A stretch of DNA of 64,000 nucleotides, taken from Cyanobacteria bacterium SBLK. GTDB taxonomy: Bacteria > Cyanobacteriota > Cyanobacteriia > Cyanobacteriales > Spirulinaceae. Below, piece after piece: positions 44,349-53,681 of this stretch. Positions within the stretch are counted from its first letter, which is position 1, and each line of letters begins with the position of its first letter. Location of the stretch: NCBI GenBank assembly GCA_017746715.1, contig JAGHZQ010000056.1, forward strand, positions 38,908 to 102,907. Reading direction: 5' to 3'. Below the pieces are notes generated by a model, which worked only from the letters and a program-made list of their open reading frames with translations, was not told the DNA's origin and searched no databases. Both the position numbers and the translations under genes were made by a program.

Positions 44349-45674
44349 TTAAGTTTTCTCGAGTCTTAGAGAGCGAATAGCGGGGATAATTAAAGCAATA
44401 GTTTTAGTGGTCAGGAATAGAGAAATAGCCAACCAGAGAAGATGATTACTCTGGAAATACCAACCCACGATCGCCATCGGAGTAAAACCGATCGCCAGAG
44501 AAATTAAAACGGCGTTGCGGAGGATATCTCCCCGTGCTAAACCGAGAAAATACCCTTCAAATAAAGTCGCAATTCCGGGGAGACCGAGCAAGCAAAATAG
44601 CCAAGGAGTGTAAATATTAATATGTTCCGTAAGTTCGATGCGATCGGTTAAAAAACCAAAAATAGTTTGTGGAAAAAGCTCGCAGATTGTCGCAAAACTC
44701 AAGCAAATTGGTAAACTCGTTCCCAGTGCGACTTGCATCAACGGCCAAAATTTTTCTCTTTCTCCTTGACCGAGAAAATTCCCCGTTAACGTTTCTATAG
44801 CATAAGCCATCCCATCAATAAAATAAACAGTAACTAATCCCATTTGTAAAATTAAAGTATTATCAACAAAAATAATTGTTCCCAGCGTCGCACTCAGATC
44901 GTTAAATATAGTAAAGGTGACAATAGAGATAAATGTTCTTAAAAAGAGATTCATATTAAAAGCAAAAATCTCTTTGAGTGCCGCGAGATCGAAAATCTTG
45001 GGAAATACCTTAACAATTTCTTGCCATTGCACTTGCTGACTGGCAAAAAACAGGGCGATCGCTAACATTAAATATTGGCTAATGGCTTGAGATAATCCCG
45101 CTCCCGCACTATTCCAATGTAAATAAATAATAAAAAGATAGTCGAAAATAATGTTGGCAGCATTACCAAAAATCGATAAGATTAAAACTTTAGTATTTTT
45201 CTCTCGTCCTAATAACCAACCCAAGAGAACAAAATTGACTAAAACGGCGGGCGCACCCCAAATCCGAGTATTATAATATTCGACTCCCGACAGTTTAATT
45301 TCTGGTGTTGCGCTTAATAAAGCGAAACCAATCTCTCGTAATGGCTGTTGAAAAATGACGATTAAAACCCCGATCGCGAAAGCAATCAAACCATTTCGCA
45401 AACCGATGAGCAGCATTTCCTCGCGATCGTCTCGTCCTACTGCTTGTGCGGTAACGCCAGTTGTTGCCATGCGTAAAAAGAGCAAGGTAAAGTAAACAGA
45501 ATTAAACAAAATCGAAGCGAGGGCAACTCCCGCTAAGGAACGAATCTCTTGCAGGTGTCCTAGAAATGCCGTGCTAATTAATCCCGCTAAAGGAATAATC
45601 AAATTAGAAAGAATATTAATAGCAGCAAGGCGATAAAAGCGAGGGAGAAAATTGTACTTTTCAGATAAAATCAT
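44349..45674 (-). CDS. MATE-family multidrug/polysaccharide exporter
   Basis: A 441-residue transporter of 12 helices in two halves of six, as expected for MATE (DinF/NorM). Examples: NILSNLIIPLAGLISTAFLG, TIIFVDNTLILQMGLVTVYF and ETLTGNFLGQGEREKFW, with the conserved GQ/GxxxG spacing. It exports cationic small molecules in exchange for Na+ or H+. In a glycan cluster it might export a glycosylated product; the MATE and MOP superfamilies share this fold with flippases, but this is not a clear Wzx. Confidence 0.9.
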   Translation of the reverse strand: MILSEKYNFLPRFYRLAAINILSNLIIPLAGLISTAFLGHLQEIRSLAGVALASILFNSVYFTLLFLRMATTGVTAQAVGRDDREEMLLIGLRNGLIAFAIGVLIVIFQQPLREIGFALLSATPEIKLSGVEYYNTRIWGAPAVLVNFVLLGWLLGREKNTKVLILSIFGNAANIIFDYLFIIYLHWNSAGAGLSQAISQYLMLAIALFFASQQVQWQEIVKVFPKIFDLAALKEIFAFNMNLFLRTFISIVTFTIFNDLSATLGTIIFVDNTLILQMGLVTVYFIDGMAYAIETLTGNFLGQGEREKFWPLMQVALGTSLPICLSFATICELFPQTIFGFLTDRIELTEHINIYTPWLFCLLGLPGIATLFEGYFLGLARGDILRNAVLISLAIGFTPMAIVGWYFQSNHLLWLAISLFLTTKTIALIIPAIRSLRLEKT

Positions 45675-45782
45675 ATTTTTTAGAAAACTTTAAGAACCTT
45701 GGCTGATTCATTAAAAAAATCTGTAATTCTTACGAGATTTCTATTTCTCACCTAGAATTCAAATCTTGAAACAGTAAACAGT

Positions 45783-46898
45783 ATGATAGCATTTATGGAA
45801 AATCTTCAACAAAATTTAATAGATCGATCGCAACTGATGGAACTCGCTCGCGATCGCGAGAAACTCTATCCCTTACCCTATCGCGAAACCATCGATCTTT
45901 CTCCTCCCATTTGTTCGCAAGAAGTTCGTAAACCTCTCAAAGAAAAAGAAGGATACTTTGAATTCAGCCAATCTTTTGCGGCTGAAATAGAAAATGTTTA
46001 TCTTGTCGGTCCTGACGCGATCGGCTTTACAGAAGACGGGAAAATTATTTTAGAAACGGCCTTAAATCGCGAAGATGTTCTTAAAAAAAGTCTGAAAAAG
46101 ACCCAAGAAGCGGGATTCAATTTGACAGAGATTGTTAAAAATTTTACCAATCGTCCAGATATTGAAGAAATTGATTTTGCTTGTTCGCTAGTGGATTATT
46201 GGAGCGATCTTTACGCTCATTGGGTATTTGAAGTTTTCACTCGATTAGAAGCCTTAGAATACTACACTAGAGAAACTGGAAAAGCTCCACCTTTAATAAT
46301 TCATGAAAATCCCTATAGTTGGAAAGTTCGGTCTTTAGAATTAATAGGCTATCCAATCAAAAATTGCCGGCAATGGCGAGGCAATATTGTCAAAGTTAAG
46401 CGCTTGGTCATTTGCTCGAAACGGCGGGAAATTGGACGTACTTCCCCCAAATCCTGTCATTGGGTTAGGGAGAAAGTTTTTAGCAGTCTTGATAAGCAAG
46501 CTACAGTCAATATTCCTCTTGCTCCCAATATTTTTATTTCCCGTAGAAACGCACGATCGCGGCGAATTGTCAATGAAGATGAAGTCATTGAAACATTAGC
46601 AAAATGGGATTTTGTTCCTTATTTGCTCGAAGATTTTGATTGGCAGGATCAGGTTACACTTTTCCGGCAAGCAAAAACAATTGTTGCGCCTCACGGTGCG
46701 GGATTAGTCAATATGGTATTCTCGCACAAAGATACCCAAATCCTCGAACTATTCGGCAGAAAAATAAGTCATGGTTTTTATGCTTTAGCCACAGGATTAG
46801 AACTAAAATATGGTTGTATTTTTTGCGAACCTCAGGAAGAAAAAATCTTAGTGGATTGTCAACAATTGAGCCAATTCCTCGAACAACATTATTGCTAA
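45783..46898 (+). CDS. GT61-family glycosyltransferase
   Basis: A 371-residue protein whose C-terminal half is the GT61/DUF563 domain: IFISRRNARSRRIVNEDEVI, FRQAKTIVAPHGAGLVNMVF and DTQILELFGRKISHG. The PHGAGL signature is characteristic. GT61 enzymes transfer xylose, N-acetylglucosamine or related sugars. A short N-terminal region precedes the domain; the ATG at 45783 or the one at 45795 (MENLQQN) could be used. It heads a plus-strand run with the epimerase and YjbQ genes. Confidence 0.9.
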   Translation: MIAFMENLQQNLIDRSQLMELARDREKLYPLPYRETIDLSPPICSQEVRKPLKEKEGYFEFSQSFAAEIENVYLVGPDAIGFTEDGKIILETALNREDVLKKSLKKTQEAGFNLTEIVKNFTNRPDIEEIDFACSLVDYWSDLYAHWVFEVFTRLEALEYYTRETGKAPPLIIHENPYSWKVRSLELIGYPIKNCRQWRGNIVKVKRLVICSKRREIGRTSPKSCHWVREKVFSSLDKQATVNIPLAPNIFISRRNARSRRIVNEDEVIETLAKWDFVPYLLEDFDWQDQVTLFRQAKTIVAPHGAGLVNMVFSHKDTQILELFGRKISHGFYALATGLELKYGCIFCEPQEEKILVDCQQLSQFLEQHYC

Positions 46899-46910
46899 AT
46901 TATTTTTATC

Positions 46911-47930
46911 ATGCTCGATCCGATCGCTCGATCTACTTCGCGAAAACGCTGTTTAGTCACCGGAGCCGCCGGTTTTATCGGCAGTCATTTATGCGATCGC
47001 CTTTTGGCATCCGGTCATACTGTCACGGGTTTGGATAATCTCATTGTCGGACGCAAGACTAATTTAAAACTGGCACTGGAAAAGGAAAATTTTCAATTTA
47101 TCGAGAGAGATGTTGTCGATATTTCTGCCGATATTTTAACAGATATCGACTGGGTTTTTCATCTAGCCGGATTAGCAGATCTCGTTCCTTCTATCCAAAA
47201 CCCCGAACAATATTATCATGCCAATTTACACGGTACTTTTAAACTCTTAGAAGCCTGCCGATCTAACAATATTCAACGTTTCATTTATACTGCTTCTTCG
47301 ACTTGTTACGGCATTCCCGATCGCTATCCCACCCCCGAAACTTATCCCTGTCATCCCCAACATCCCTATGGTTTGACGAAATATTTAGGGGAGCAATTAG
47401 TTTTACATTGGGCACAAGTTTATCAACTTCCAGCCCTATCTTTACGCCTCTTTAACGTATACGGACCGCGATCGCGAACCACAGGAGCATACGGCGCCGT
47501 TTTTGGAGTCTTTTTAGCTCAAAAATTAGCCGGAAAACCCTTCACTGTCGTCGGTGACGGCAGTCAAACCCGAGATTTTACTTTCGTTAGCGATGTTGTT
47601 TCTGCATTTATTAAAGCCGCCGAATCGAATGTTATCAGCGAAGCGATTAATATTGGCTCGGGCAACCCCCAAAGCGTTCTTAAATTGGTGGAATTATTAG
47701 GTGGAGAAATTACCCATATTCCCAAACGACCGGGAGAACCCGACTGCACTTGGGGGGATATTACCAAAGCGAAAACTCTCCTCGAATGGCAACCGCAAGT
47801 CTCCTTTGCAGAAGGCGTTACAGAAATGTTAAACAATATCCAACTTTGGCAAGATGCCCCGGTTTGGACACCCGATGCGATCGCCAAAGAAACAAAATCT
47901 TGGTTTGAACATTTAGGCCGACAATCTTAA
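46911..47930 (+). CDS. NAD-dependent epimerase/dehydratase (GalE/UDP-glucose 4-epimerase-like)
   Basis: A 339-residue extended SDR: TGAAGFIGSHLCDRLLASG, TASSTCYGIPDRY with the downstream YGLTK catalytic Tyr-Lys, and LRLFNVYGPRSR. The YGPR segment near the substrate site is typical of UDP-hexose 4-epimerases. It is expected to convert UDP-glucose or UDP-N-acetylhexosamine for use by neighbouring glycosyltransferases. The start is 12 bp after the GT61 stop, consistent with one transcript. Confidence 0.9.
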   Translation: MLDPIARSTSRKRCLVTGAAGFIGSHLCDRLLASGHTVTGLDNLIVGRKTNLKLALEKENFQFIERDVVDISADILTDIDWVFHLAGLADLVPSIQNPEQYYHANLHGTFKLLEACRSNNIQRFIYTASSTCYGIPDRYPTPETYPCHPQHPYGLTKYLGEQLVLHWAQVYQLPALSLRLFNVYGPRSRTTGAYGAVFGVFLAQKLAGKPFTVVGDGSQTRDFTFVSDVVSAFIKAAESNVISEAINIGSGNPQSVLKLVELLGGEITHIPKRPGEPDCTWGDITKAKTLLEWQPQVSFAEGVTEMLNNIQLWQDAPVWTPDAIAKETKSWFEHLGRQS

Positions 47931-47937
47931 AATAAAA

Positions 47938-48348
47938 ATGCAATTTTACCAAAAAACTTTACGACTAGAAACCCAAGGCAATAAATCTTTATTTGCCATT
48001 ACTGCAAGAGTCCGAGAAATTGTCACCGAATCGCAAATTCAAGCCGGACTGTGCAACATCTTTCTTCGCCATACCTCCGCCAGTCTTCTGATTCAAGAAC
48101 AGGATGCCGTCCCCGATGTAGAGCGTTTTTTCAACCAACTCGTTCCCGAAACCGACACTTATTTATTAGCAGGAGAAGGAGCCGACGATATGCCCTCCCA
48201 CATCCGTTCTGCCCTCACTCATACTTCCGAACAAATTCCCATTGCCGAAGGAAAATTAGCCATGGGGCGCTTGCAAGATCTCTATATTTGGGAACACCGA
48301 CAAGCAGGACAGACTCGCGAAGTGATTGTTAGTATTCTCGGTCTTTAA
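47938..48348 (+). CDS. YjbQ-family protein (secondary thiamine-phosphate synthase family)
   Basis: A 136-residue protein with the conserved YjbQ sequence: LFLRHTSASLLIQEQ-like segment, HIRSALTHTSEQIPIAEG and LAMGRLQDLYIWEHR. The family forms a small trimer with a bound metal; a thiamine-phosphate-synthase activity has been reported but the physiological role is unclear. It is a common passenger in conserved operons, so its presence between the epimerase (7-bp gap) and the DegT gene may not mean a sugar role. Confidence 0.93.
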   Translation: MQFYQKTLRLETQGNKSLFAITARVREIVTESQIQAGLCNIFLRHTSASLLIQEQDAVPDVERFFNQLVPETDTYLLAGEGADDMPSHIRSALTHTSEQIPIAEGKLAMGRLQDLYIWEHRQAGQTREVIVSILGL

Positions 48349-48361
48349 AATACAATTAAAA

Positions 48362-49489
48362 ATGAACGAAATTCCTTACATTGACCTCAAAACCCAACAC
48401 GCCGAACTCAAGCCAAAACTCCTCGATGCGATCGCCAACGTCCTCGACCATTCTCACTTTATCTTAGGTCGAGAAGTCGTTGAATTTGAAGAAGAATTTG
48501 CCCGCTTGTGCGGAACTCGCCATGCAGTTGGAGTGAATTCCGGTACCGATGCCTTAATTTTATCCTTGAAGGCGTTAGGCATTGGTTATGGCGATGAAGT
48601 GATTACCGTTCCTAACTCCTTTGTGGCTTCGACGACTTGTATTCGGCTGATCGGCGCTCGCCCTATTTTTGTCGATGTTGGAGACGATTATAACATCGAT
48701 CCAGAGCAAATTGAAGCAGCAATTACACCTAAAACCAAAGCCATTCTTCCCGTTCATTTAACCGGTCGTCCTTGTAAAATGGACGCAATTTTAGCGATCG
48801 CTAAATCCCGCAATCTCCATGTTATTGAAGATGCCGCCCAAGCCATTCTTGCCGAATACAAAGGCAAGCGAGTAGGATCTTTTGGTAGATTGGGATGTTT
48901 TAGCCTGCACCCCCTGAAAAACTTAAATGCCTGCGGAGATGGTGGCATCATCGCTACAGATGACCCCGATCTTTACAAACAATTAAAAATTCGGAGAAAC
49001 CTCGGTTTACAATCTCGAGATAACTGCATTCATTGGTCTCATAATTCTCGTTTAGATACCTTACAAGCAGCAATTTTATTAACTAAATTACCCTATTTGC
49101 CACAGTGGACGCAACAGCGCCGCGAAAATGCCCGCTACTATCAAACACATCTAGCAGATATCCCGCAATTGCAGATCCCAAATGAGGGAGAAGGAGAAAA
49201 ATCGGTTTATCATACCTTTGTCATTCAAGCGGAAAAACGCGACGAACTGCGGGAATTTTTGCACGATCGCGGCATTGGTTCGGCCATTCACTATCCCGTC
49301 CCCATCCACCTTGCTCCTGTCGCTCGAGAGCTAGGTTATCAAAAAGGCAGCTTTCCCGTTGCCGAAGAACAAGCCAAACGAATTCTCAGCTTGCCCATTT
49401 ATCACAATCTAACCAACCAACAACTGGAACGAATTTGTCAAAACCTTCGCTCTTTTTATGGTTCGGCCAACCCATCGAGTTCATCATGA
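48362..49489 (+). CDS. DegT/DnrJ/EryC1/StrS aminotransferase
   Basis: A 375-residue PLP-dependent sugar aminotransferase, starting MNEIPYIDLKTQHAELKPKL; the frame opens 12 codons earlier inside yjbQ, but the family starts here. Visible features: GVNSGTDALILSLKALGIG, IEDAAQAILAEYKGKRVGSF and SLHPLKNLNACGDGGIIAT, where the Lys carries PLP. It converts a keto sugar nucleotide (4-keto or 3-keto) to the amino sugar. With the adjacent epimerase it suggests an amino-sugar component in the glycan or glycoside. It starts 14 bp after yjbQ. Confidence 0.93.
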   Translation: MNEIPYIDLKTQHAELKPKLLDAIANVLDHSHFILGREVVEFEEEFARLCGTRHAVGVNSGTDALILSLKALGIGYGDEVITVPNSFVASTTCIRLIGARPIFVDVGDDYNIDPEQIEAAITPKTKAILPVHLTGRPCKMDAILAIAKSRNLHVIEDAAQAILAEYKGKRVGSFGRLGCFSLHPLKNLNACGDGGIIATDDPDLYKQLKIRRNLGLQSRDNCIHWSHNSRLDTLQAAILLTKLPYLPQWTQQRRENARYYQTHLADIPQLQIPNEGEGEKSVYHTFVIQAEKRDELREFLHDRGIGSAIHYPVPIHLAPVARELGYQKGSFPVAEEQAKRILSLPIYHNLTNQQLERICQNLRSFYGSANPSSSS

Positions 49490-49612
49490 TTTTTTTGACA
49501 GGGTGAGGGGGATCGTAGATTATCTTAAATAATGGGAATATTACAAAAGGGGCAACCTCCCTCATTCACTCTCTCAATCGATTCTGATTCGTATTACCCA
49601 TCATTAACGTTT

Positions 49613-50014
49613 ATGAAAACCGTTCTCATTGTCGAAGACGATCCCTTCAATCTTCGCGTTTTTTCGAAGATCCTGAAGAAACGCGGCGGTATGGAAGTGC
49701 AGGCAACGGAAGATGTTGAGGAAGTGATGAAGATCGCTCGCTCCGGGGAAGTGGATATTATTCTCATGGATGTTTCTCTTTCCCATAGCATTTATCAAGG
49801 AGACCCCGTAGATGGCCTGCAAATTACGCAAATGTTAAAGGCAGACTCGCAAACGGCAGAGTTACCCATTATTTTAGTGACCGCTCACGCCATGGAGGGC
49901 GATCGCGAAAACTTTCTCAAACAAAGCGGAGCCGACGGCTATATCTCTAAACCCATCGTGGATCAGCAAGGATTTGTCGATTTGATTAACGAATTTTTAC
50001 CCGATGTTGAGTAG
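49613..50014 (+). CDS. Single-domain response regulator (receiver)
   Basis: About 133 residues from the ATG at 49613 (MKTVLIVEDDPFNLRVF); the open frame is longer upstream but the family begins here. Acidic pocket Asp-Asp (VEDDP), phospho-acceptor Asp in DIILMDVSLS, Thr in LVTAHAM and Lys in ISKPI are all present. There is no output domain, so it is a stand-alone receiver of the CheY/DivK kind, perhaps for motility or a phosphorelay. No histidine kinase is adjacent. Confidence 0.92.
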   Translation: MKTVLIVEDDPFNLRVFSKILKKRGGMEVQATEDVEEVMKIARSGEVDIILMDVSLSHSIYQGDPVDGLQITQMLKADSQTAELPIILVTAHAMEGDRENFLKQSGADGYISKPIVDQQGFVDLINEFLPDVE

Positions 50015-50058
50015 TTGAAACGAGAGATAAGGTCAAATTTTGCACCGAGGAGGGGATT

Positions 50059-50808
50059 TTGCTGGCAATTCGCTGTGGAGACAAAGTTTTTCCCAATATC
50101 GAAGCCATTATCTTTGATAAAGACGGAACCTTAGAAGACTCGCGCAACTTTTTGCGAGAATTGGCACAAAAACGATCGCGTCTTATCGATGCCAAAATTC
50201 CCGGCATTGGCGAACCCTTGCTCATGGCCTTTGGAGTCGATGAAAATCGCCTCGATGCTGAGGGTTTAACGGCAGTCGGCAGCCGTCGCGACAACCAAAT
50301 TGCAGCGGCAGCTTACATTGCCGAAACCGGACGCAGTTGGCACGAGTCCCTCGAAATCGCTCGTTTTGCCTTTGAAGAAGCCAGTCGATACATTCAGCGC
50401 ACCTCGCAAAATTCTCCCCTTTTTCCGGGAAGTTTGGCGGTGCTGCAAGCCCTCTCGGCAGCCGGGTTAAAATTAGGCATTCTCTCGGCAGATTCGACGC
50501 AGGGGGTGGAGAATTTTATCGATCGCGTCGATATTGCCCGGTATATTCAACTCGCGCAAGGAGTCGCCCCCGAGGGGCCCAACAAACCCGAGCCCATTCT
50601 CTTTCTCGATGCCTGTCAGGGTTTGGGCAGTCAACCGGAAAGGACGTTAATGGTGGGAGATTCGGCGCTGGATTTTGCCATGGCACGGAATGCAGGAGCG
50701 GCAGGGGTGGTGGGAATTTGTTGGGGCAATGCCGGCGCTCCCGTCCTCGATCGAGCCGATGTCGGTATCGCTCATTTGAATGAGTTGGTTATGATTGATG
50801 GAGCGTAA
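50059..50808 (+). CDS. HAD-superfamily hydrolase, phosphoglycolate-phosphatase-like
   Basis: A 249-residue HAD enzyme: nucleophile motif IIFDKDGTLEDS, cap insertion after motif I, motif II LGILSADST, motif IV MVGDSALDFAMARNAGA. This is the phosphoglycolate-phosphatase-like (HAD-IA) group that dephosphorylates small metabolites; cyanobacteria need such an enzyme for photorespiration, but the substrate is not determined. The start is probably the TTG at 50059, which follows GAGGAGGGG by a few bases. Its end overlaps or abuts the HlyD-type gene. Confidence 0.85.
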   Translation: MLAIRCGDKVFPNIEAIIFDKDGTLEDSRNFLRELAQKRSRLIDAKIPGIGEPLLMAFGVDENRLDAEGLTAVGSRRDNQIAAAAYIAETGRSWHESLEIARFAFEEASRYIQRTSQNSPLFPGSLAVLQALSAAGLKLGILSADSTQGVENFIDRVDIARYIQLAQGVAPEGPNKPEPILFLDACQGLGSQPERTLMVGDSALDFAMARNAGAAGVVGICWGNAGAPVLDRADVGIAHLNELVMIDGA

Positions 50809-50824
50809 AAAATGGGAGCGAGGC

Positions 50825-52321
50825 ATGGGGCGCGACGCAAAAACGAGCTATCAAATGGGAGTACGATTATTACTGGGATCTGGGGCGATCGCCGTGGCGG
50901 GGATCGGCGGTTATCTTGCCTATTGGCTCTGGTTTAACCCCAATGCCAAAGCCATTTCCGTTCCCGCGATCGCCATCGAACCCACGGAAGTCATCAAATC
51001 CGTTCCCGCAGGGGGAATCGTGCGACTGGGAAACCAACAATCTCTCAAAGTTCCGACCTCTGCCGATCGCTCGGCCATTGTCGAACGCATTAACGTTCGC
51101 GTTAACAGTCCCATTCAAGAAGGTCAAATTCTCGTTCGCCTCAAAGATCCCGAAGGACAAAGCCAAGTCAACGAACAACGCTTGCTCATTCAGAAACAAC
51201 AACTGGATCTCGAGGCCAAAGAACGCGCCATCATGCAAGCCAAAACAGAACTCGAACGCGCCCTCAGCGAGTTAAAAATTCAGCAACAAAATCAGAGTGC
51301 CCTTCGCAAAGCCGAGCTCGAACGCGATCGCGCTCGAGAGCGAATCCAAGAACAAAAAATTGAATTAGAAACATTACAAATCGAACTCGAATCCATTCGC
51401 GATCTCGTCGATCGCGGTTATTTAGCCAGCAACGAACAAAGACGCCAAGAACAAGCCGTGCGACAGGCAGAAGCAGCTTTTCGAGATACCCAAAAGAGCC
51501 TGCAAGAAGCAGAGTTCGAGTTAGAGAATCAACAACTGACGATCGGAGAAACCCTACAGAAATTAACAGAAACCGTTCGCATCAAAGAAATTGCTTTAGA
51601 TAATGCCCGTTCTAACGTACAAACCGCCAGAAGAGACCTCGAAAGCGCCCAACTCAATCTTATCAAAAGCGAACAAAACTTTGAAAAAAATAGTTTAATT
51701 CGCGCGACGACAGCAGGACGGGTTTTAGATATTAACGTCAAACCGGGAGAAGTGCTCCAACAAGATAGAACGTTGCTCGTCATTGGCGATCCCCGCCGAG
51801 AAGAAGTAGAAATTCGCCTGACGACTTTACAAGCGGCCTTGGTTCAACTCGAGCAATCAGCAATTGTTTCCGCGATCGGTATCATTTCCGGTTCTTTTGA
51901 CGGACGAGTGAAGGAACTGGGACGAGTGGCCTTAGACGATAGCAATTCTTCGCAATCTCGCGGCGGACAAAGTACGGTCAAAGCCATTATTGTTTTAGAT
52001 CGACCCAGCCAAAAACTCATTCCAGGCAGTCAAGTTAGCGTCGAAATTATTGTCGATCGCCAAGATAACGCGATTGCGCTTCCCTCACAATTCATCCAAG
52101 ATCGCGATCGCAAAGGTCCCTATGTTTGGGTTCTGCCCGAGTCTGGAGAAGCCGAACGTCGTTCCGTTAAATTAGGTTTGGTCGGCGATACCTTAACGGA
52201 AATCAAAACGGGTTTAGAGTCTGGCGAAACTGTCGTCAGTCCGCCCAGCGATCGCCCTCTTGAAGAAGGAATGAAACTTTTGCCTCTTATTAATTCAGAA
52301 TTAAGAGTAAACAACAAATGA
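50825..52321 (+). CDS. HlyD/MacA-type periplasmic adaptor of an ABC exporter
   Basis: About 498 residues from the ATG at 50825 (MGRDAKTSY), which follows a purine-rich GGGAGCGAGG; a longer frame from 50795 overlaps the HAD gene. An N-terminal anchor helix (LLLGSGAIAVAGIGGYLAYW) is followed by a lipoyl-like half (INVRVNSPIQEGQILVRLKD), a long coiled-coil hairpin (residues ~120-300, rich in E/Q/R/K) and the beta-barrel portion (ATTAGRVLDINVKPGEVL). It spans the periplasm to a TolC-type channel. The next gene is a matching permease. DevB is a cyanobacterial relative involved in glycolipid export in heterocysts. Confidence 0.9.
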   Translation: MGRDAKTSYQMGVRLLLGSGAIAVAGIGGYLAYWLWFNPNAKAISVPAIAIEPTEVIKSVPAGGIVRLGNQQSLKVPTSADRSAIVERINVRVNSPIQEGQILVRLKDPEGQSQVNEQRLLIQKQQLDLEAKERAIMQAKTELERALSELKIQQQNQSALRKAELERDRARERIQEQKIELETLQIELESIRDLVDRGYLASNEQRRQEQAVRQAEAAFRDTQKSLQEAEFELENQQLTIGETLQKLTETVRIKEIALDNARSNVQTARRDLESAQLNLIKSEQNFEKNSLIRATTAGRVLDINVKPGEVLQQDRTLLVIGDPRREEVEIRLTTLQAALVQLEQSAIVSAIGIISGSFDGRVKELGRVALDDSNSSQSRGGQSTVKAIIVLDRPSQKLIPGSQVSVEIIVDRQDNAIALPSQFIQDRDRKGPYVWVLPESGEAERRSVKLGLVGDTLTEIKTGLESGETVVSPPSDRPLEEGMKLLPLINSELRVNNK

Positions 52322-53511
52322 AAATTTTCGATCTATTCCAAATGAGTTTGGACTCCCTCGGGAGAAATAAAATGCGAACGATACTAACAACATTAGGGAT
52401 ATTTATGGGGGCTTTGGCAGTCAATGCCACTTTGCAGATTAAAACAACGAGCAATACAAAAATTCTTCAACGCTTGTCAGCACGAGAAGCACCGCATTTA
52501 CGGGTTTGGACATCTTATAGTACCTTAGAAGACATCGAGTATCTCAAACAAGAATTAGACAAAATTCAGGCAATTAGCGCGATAATGACCCATGGGAATG
52601 CAGAGCGAGCAATCTATCGCGATCGCCAAACCAATATTCGCTTGTCAGCTATTTCTGAAGAATATTTTTTAGCAACGGGAAGGCAAATTCTTTCGAATTT
52701 AGGGCGACCCTTCCTTGCCGATGATTTTCAAAACTATCGCAACTCTCTCATTATCGATACTATTGGTCGAGATCGTCTCTTTGGTTCGGAAAATCCTATT
52801 AATCAAGTGGTTTACATCAATGGAATGCCCTATCGAATTGTAGGAGTGATGGAAAGCAAACAAGAGCAATTTGAAGCAGAAGAACCAGTTTCTGAGTTTA
52901 TCGTGCCTATTTCTACTCATATGGCATTAACCAATCAGCGCGAAATTGAGGAATTTATGATTCGTCCGTATAATATAGAGCGCATGGAGCAACTCAAACC
53001 GCAAATCAAAACCCTCCTAAAACAAAAACATCCCGAACTCAAAGAATTAGTTTTTGGCGATTATCCTTACGTTTATAGCAATATCGAAGATATTCTCGCC
53101 GATCGAGAAATCGTTCGCTTGGCGACCCATAGTTTATTAGCAGCAGGAATTATTTCTTTAATTGTTGCTGGAGTTGGCATTGCCAATATTACGATCGCCT
53201 CAGTTTTGGAAAGAACTCCCGAATTGGGTTTGCGACGAGCAATTGGAGCAAGAAAACAACAAATTTTACTGCAAATTCTCCTCGAAGCAATTCTTGTGAG
53301 TTCCTTGGGCGGTTTCAGTGCAATTGTCTCAGTCGGCGGTGTCACTTTCCTCTTGACGCAACAGGAAAACCTCGACTTGCCAACCTACGCCTTTAATATC
53401 GAAAATATTCTTGTTTCTTTAACAGCCGCGATCGCTACCGGAGTCGGCTCGAGCCTCATTCCCGCCATCCGCGCCAGTCAAGTCGAACCCGTCAAAGCAT
53501 TACAAAATTAA
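52318..53511 (+). CDS. MacB/FtsX-type ABC transporter permease
   Basis: A 397-residue permease with four helices, one near the N-terminus (TLGIFMGALAVNAT) and three at the C-terminus (SLLAAGIISLIVAGVGIANI and others), separated by a periplasmic domain, as in MacB and LolC families. The start codon overlaps the adaptor stop (ATGA). The signature ERTPELGLRRAIGARKQQI is the coupling helix. No ATP-binding subunit is encoded next to it, so it must use one from elsewhere. The substrate is unknown; export of a lipid or peptide is typical for the class. Confidence 0.9.
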   Translation: MKIFDLFQMSLDSLGRNKMRTILTTLGIFMGALAVNATLQIKTTSNTKILQRLSAREAPHLRVWTSYSTLEDIEYLKQELDKIQAISAIMTHGNAERAIYRDRQTNIRLSAISEEYFLATGRQILSNLGRPFLADDFQNYRNSLIIDTIGRDRLFGSENPINQVVYINGMPYRIVGVMESKQEQFEAEEPVSEFIVPISTHMALTNQREIEEFMIRPYNIERMEQLKPQIKTLLKQKHPELKELVFGDYPYVYSNIEDILADREIVRLATHSLLAAGIISLIVAGVGIANITIASVLERTPELGLRRAIGARKQQILLQILLEAILVSSLGGFSAIVSVGGVTFLLTQQENLDLPTYAFNIENILVSLTAAIATGVGSSLIPAIRASQVEPVKALQN

Positions 53512-53579
53512 TGGAGATAAAACGACAGGTATCGGGGTAAAATAGAAAGTAATAAACATTAGAATATTACGGGTAAGAC

Positions 53580-53616
53580 CTTAAAACAAGAGGTTTTAAG
53601 CCTCCCCCTTCAGGGG
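53580..53616 (+). repeat. Double hairpin, possible IS200/IS605 end remnant
   Basis: CTTAAAAC/GTTTTAAG (8-bp stem, loop AAGAG) is followed directly by CCCC-TTCA-GGGG. The motif AGCCTCCCCCTT resembles the right-end hairpin of cyanobacterial TnpB elements as I remember it, but no transposase remains nearby. Confidence 0.35.
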
Positions 53617-53681
53617 AATAAAATGATAATGCTCCAGATGTGCGAGTTTGTCGCGTAAGCTGGAGAAATCGTTCGCCATTC

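Noticed and set aside
47938..48348. YjbQ as a sugar-cluster enzyme
   Set aside because: The family is a widespread conserved passenger; position alone does not support a glycan role.
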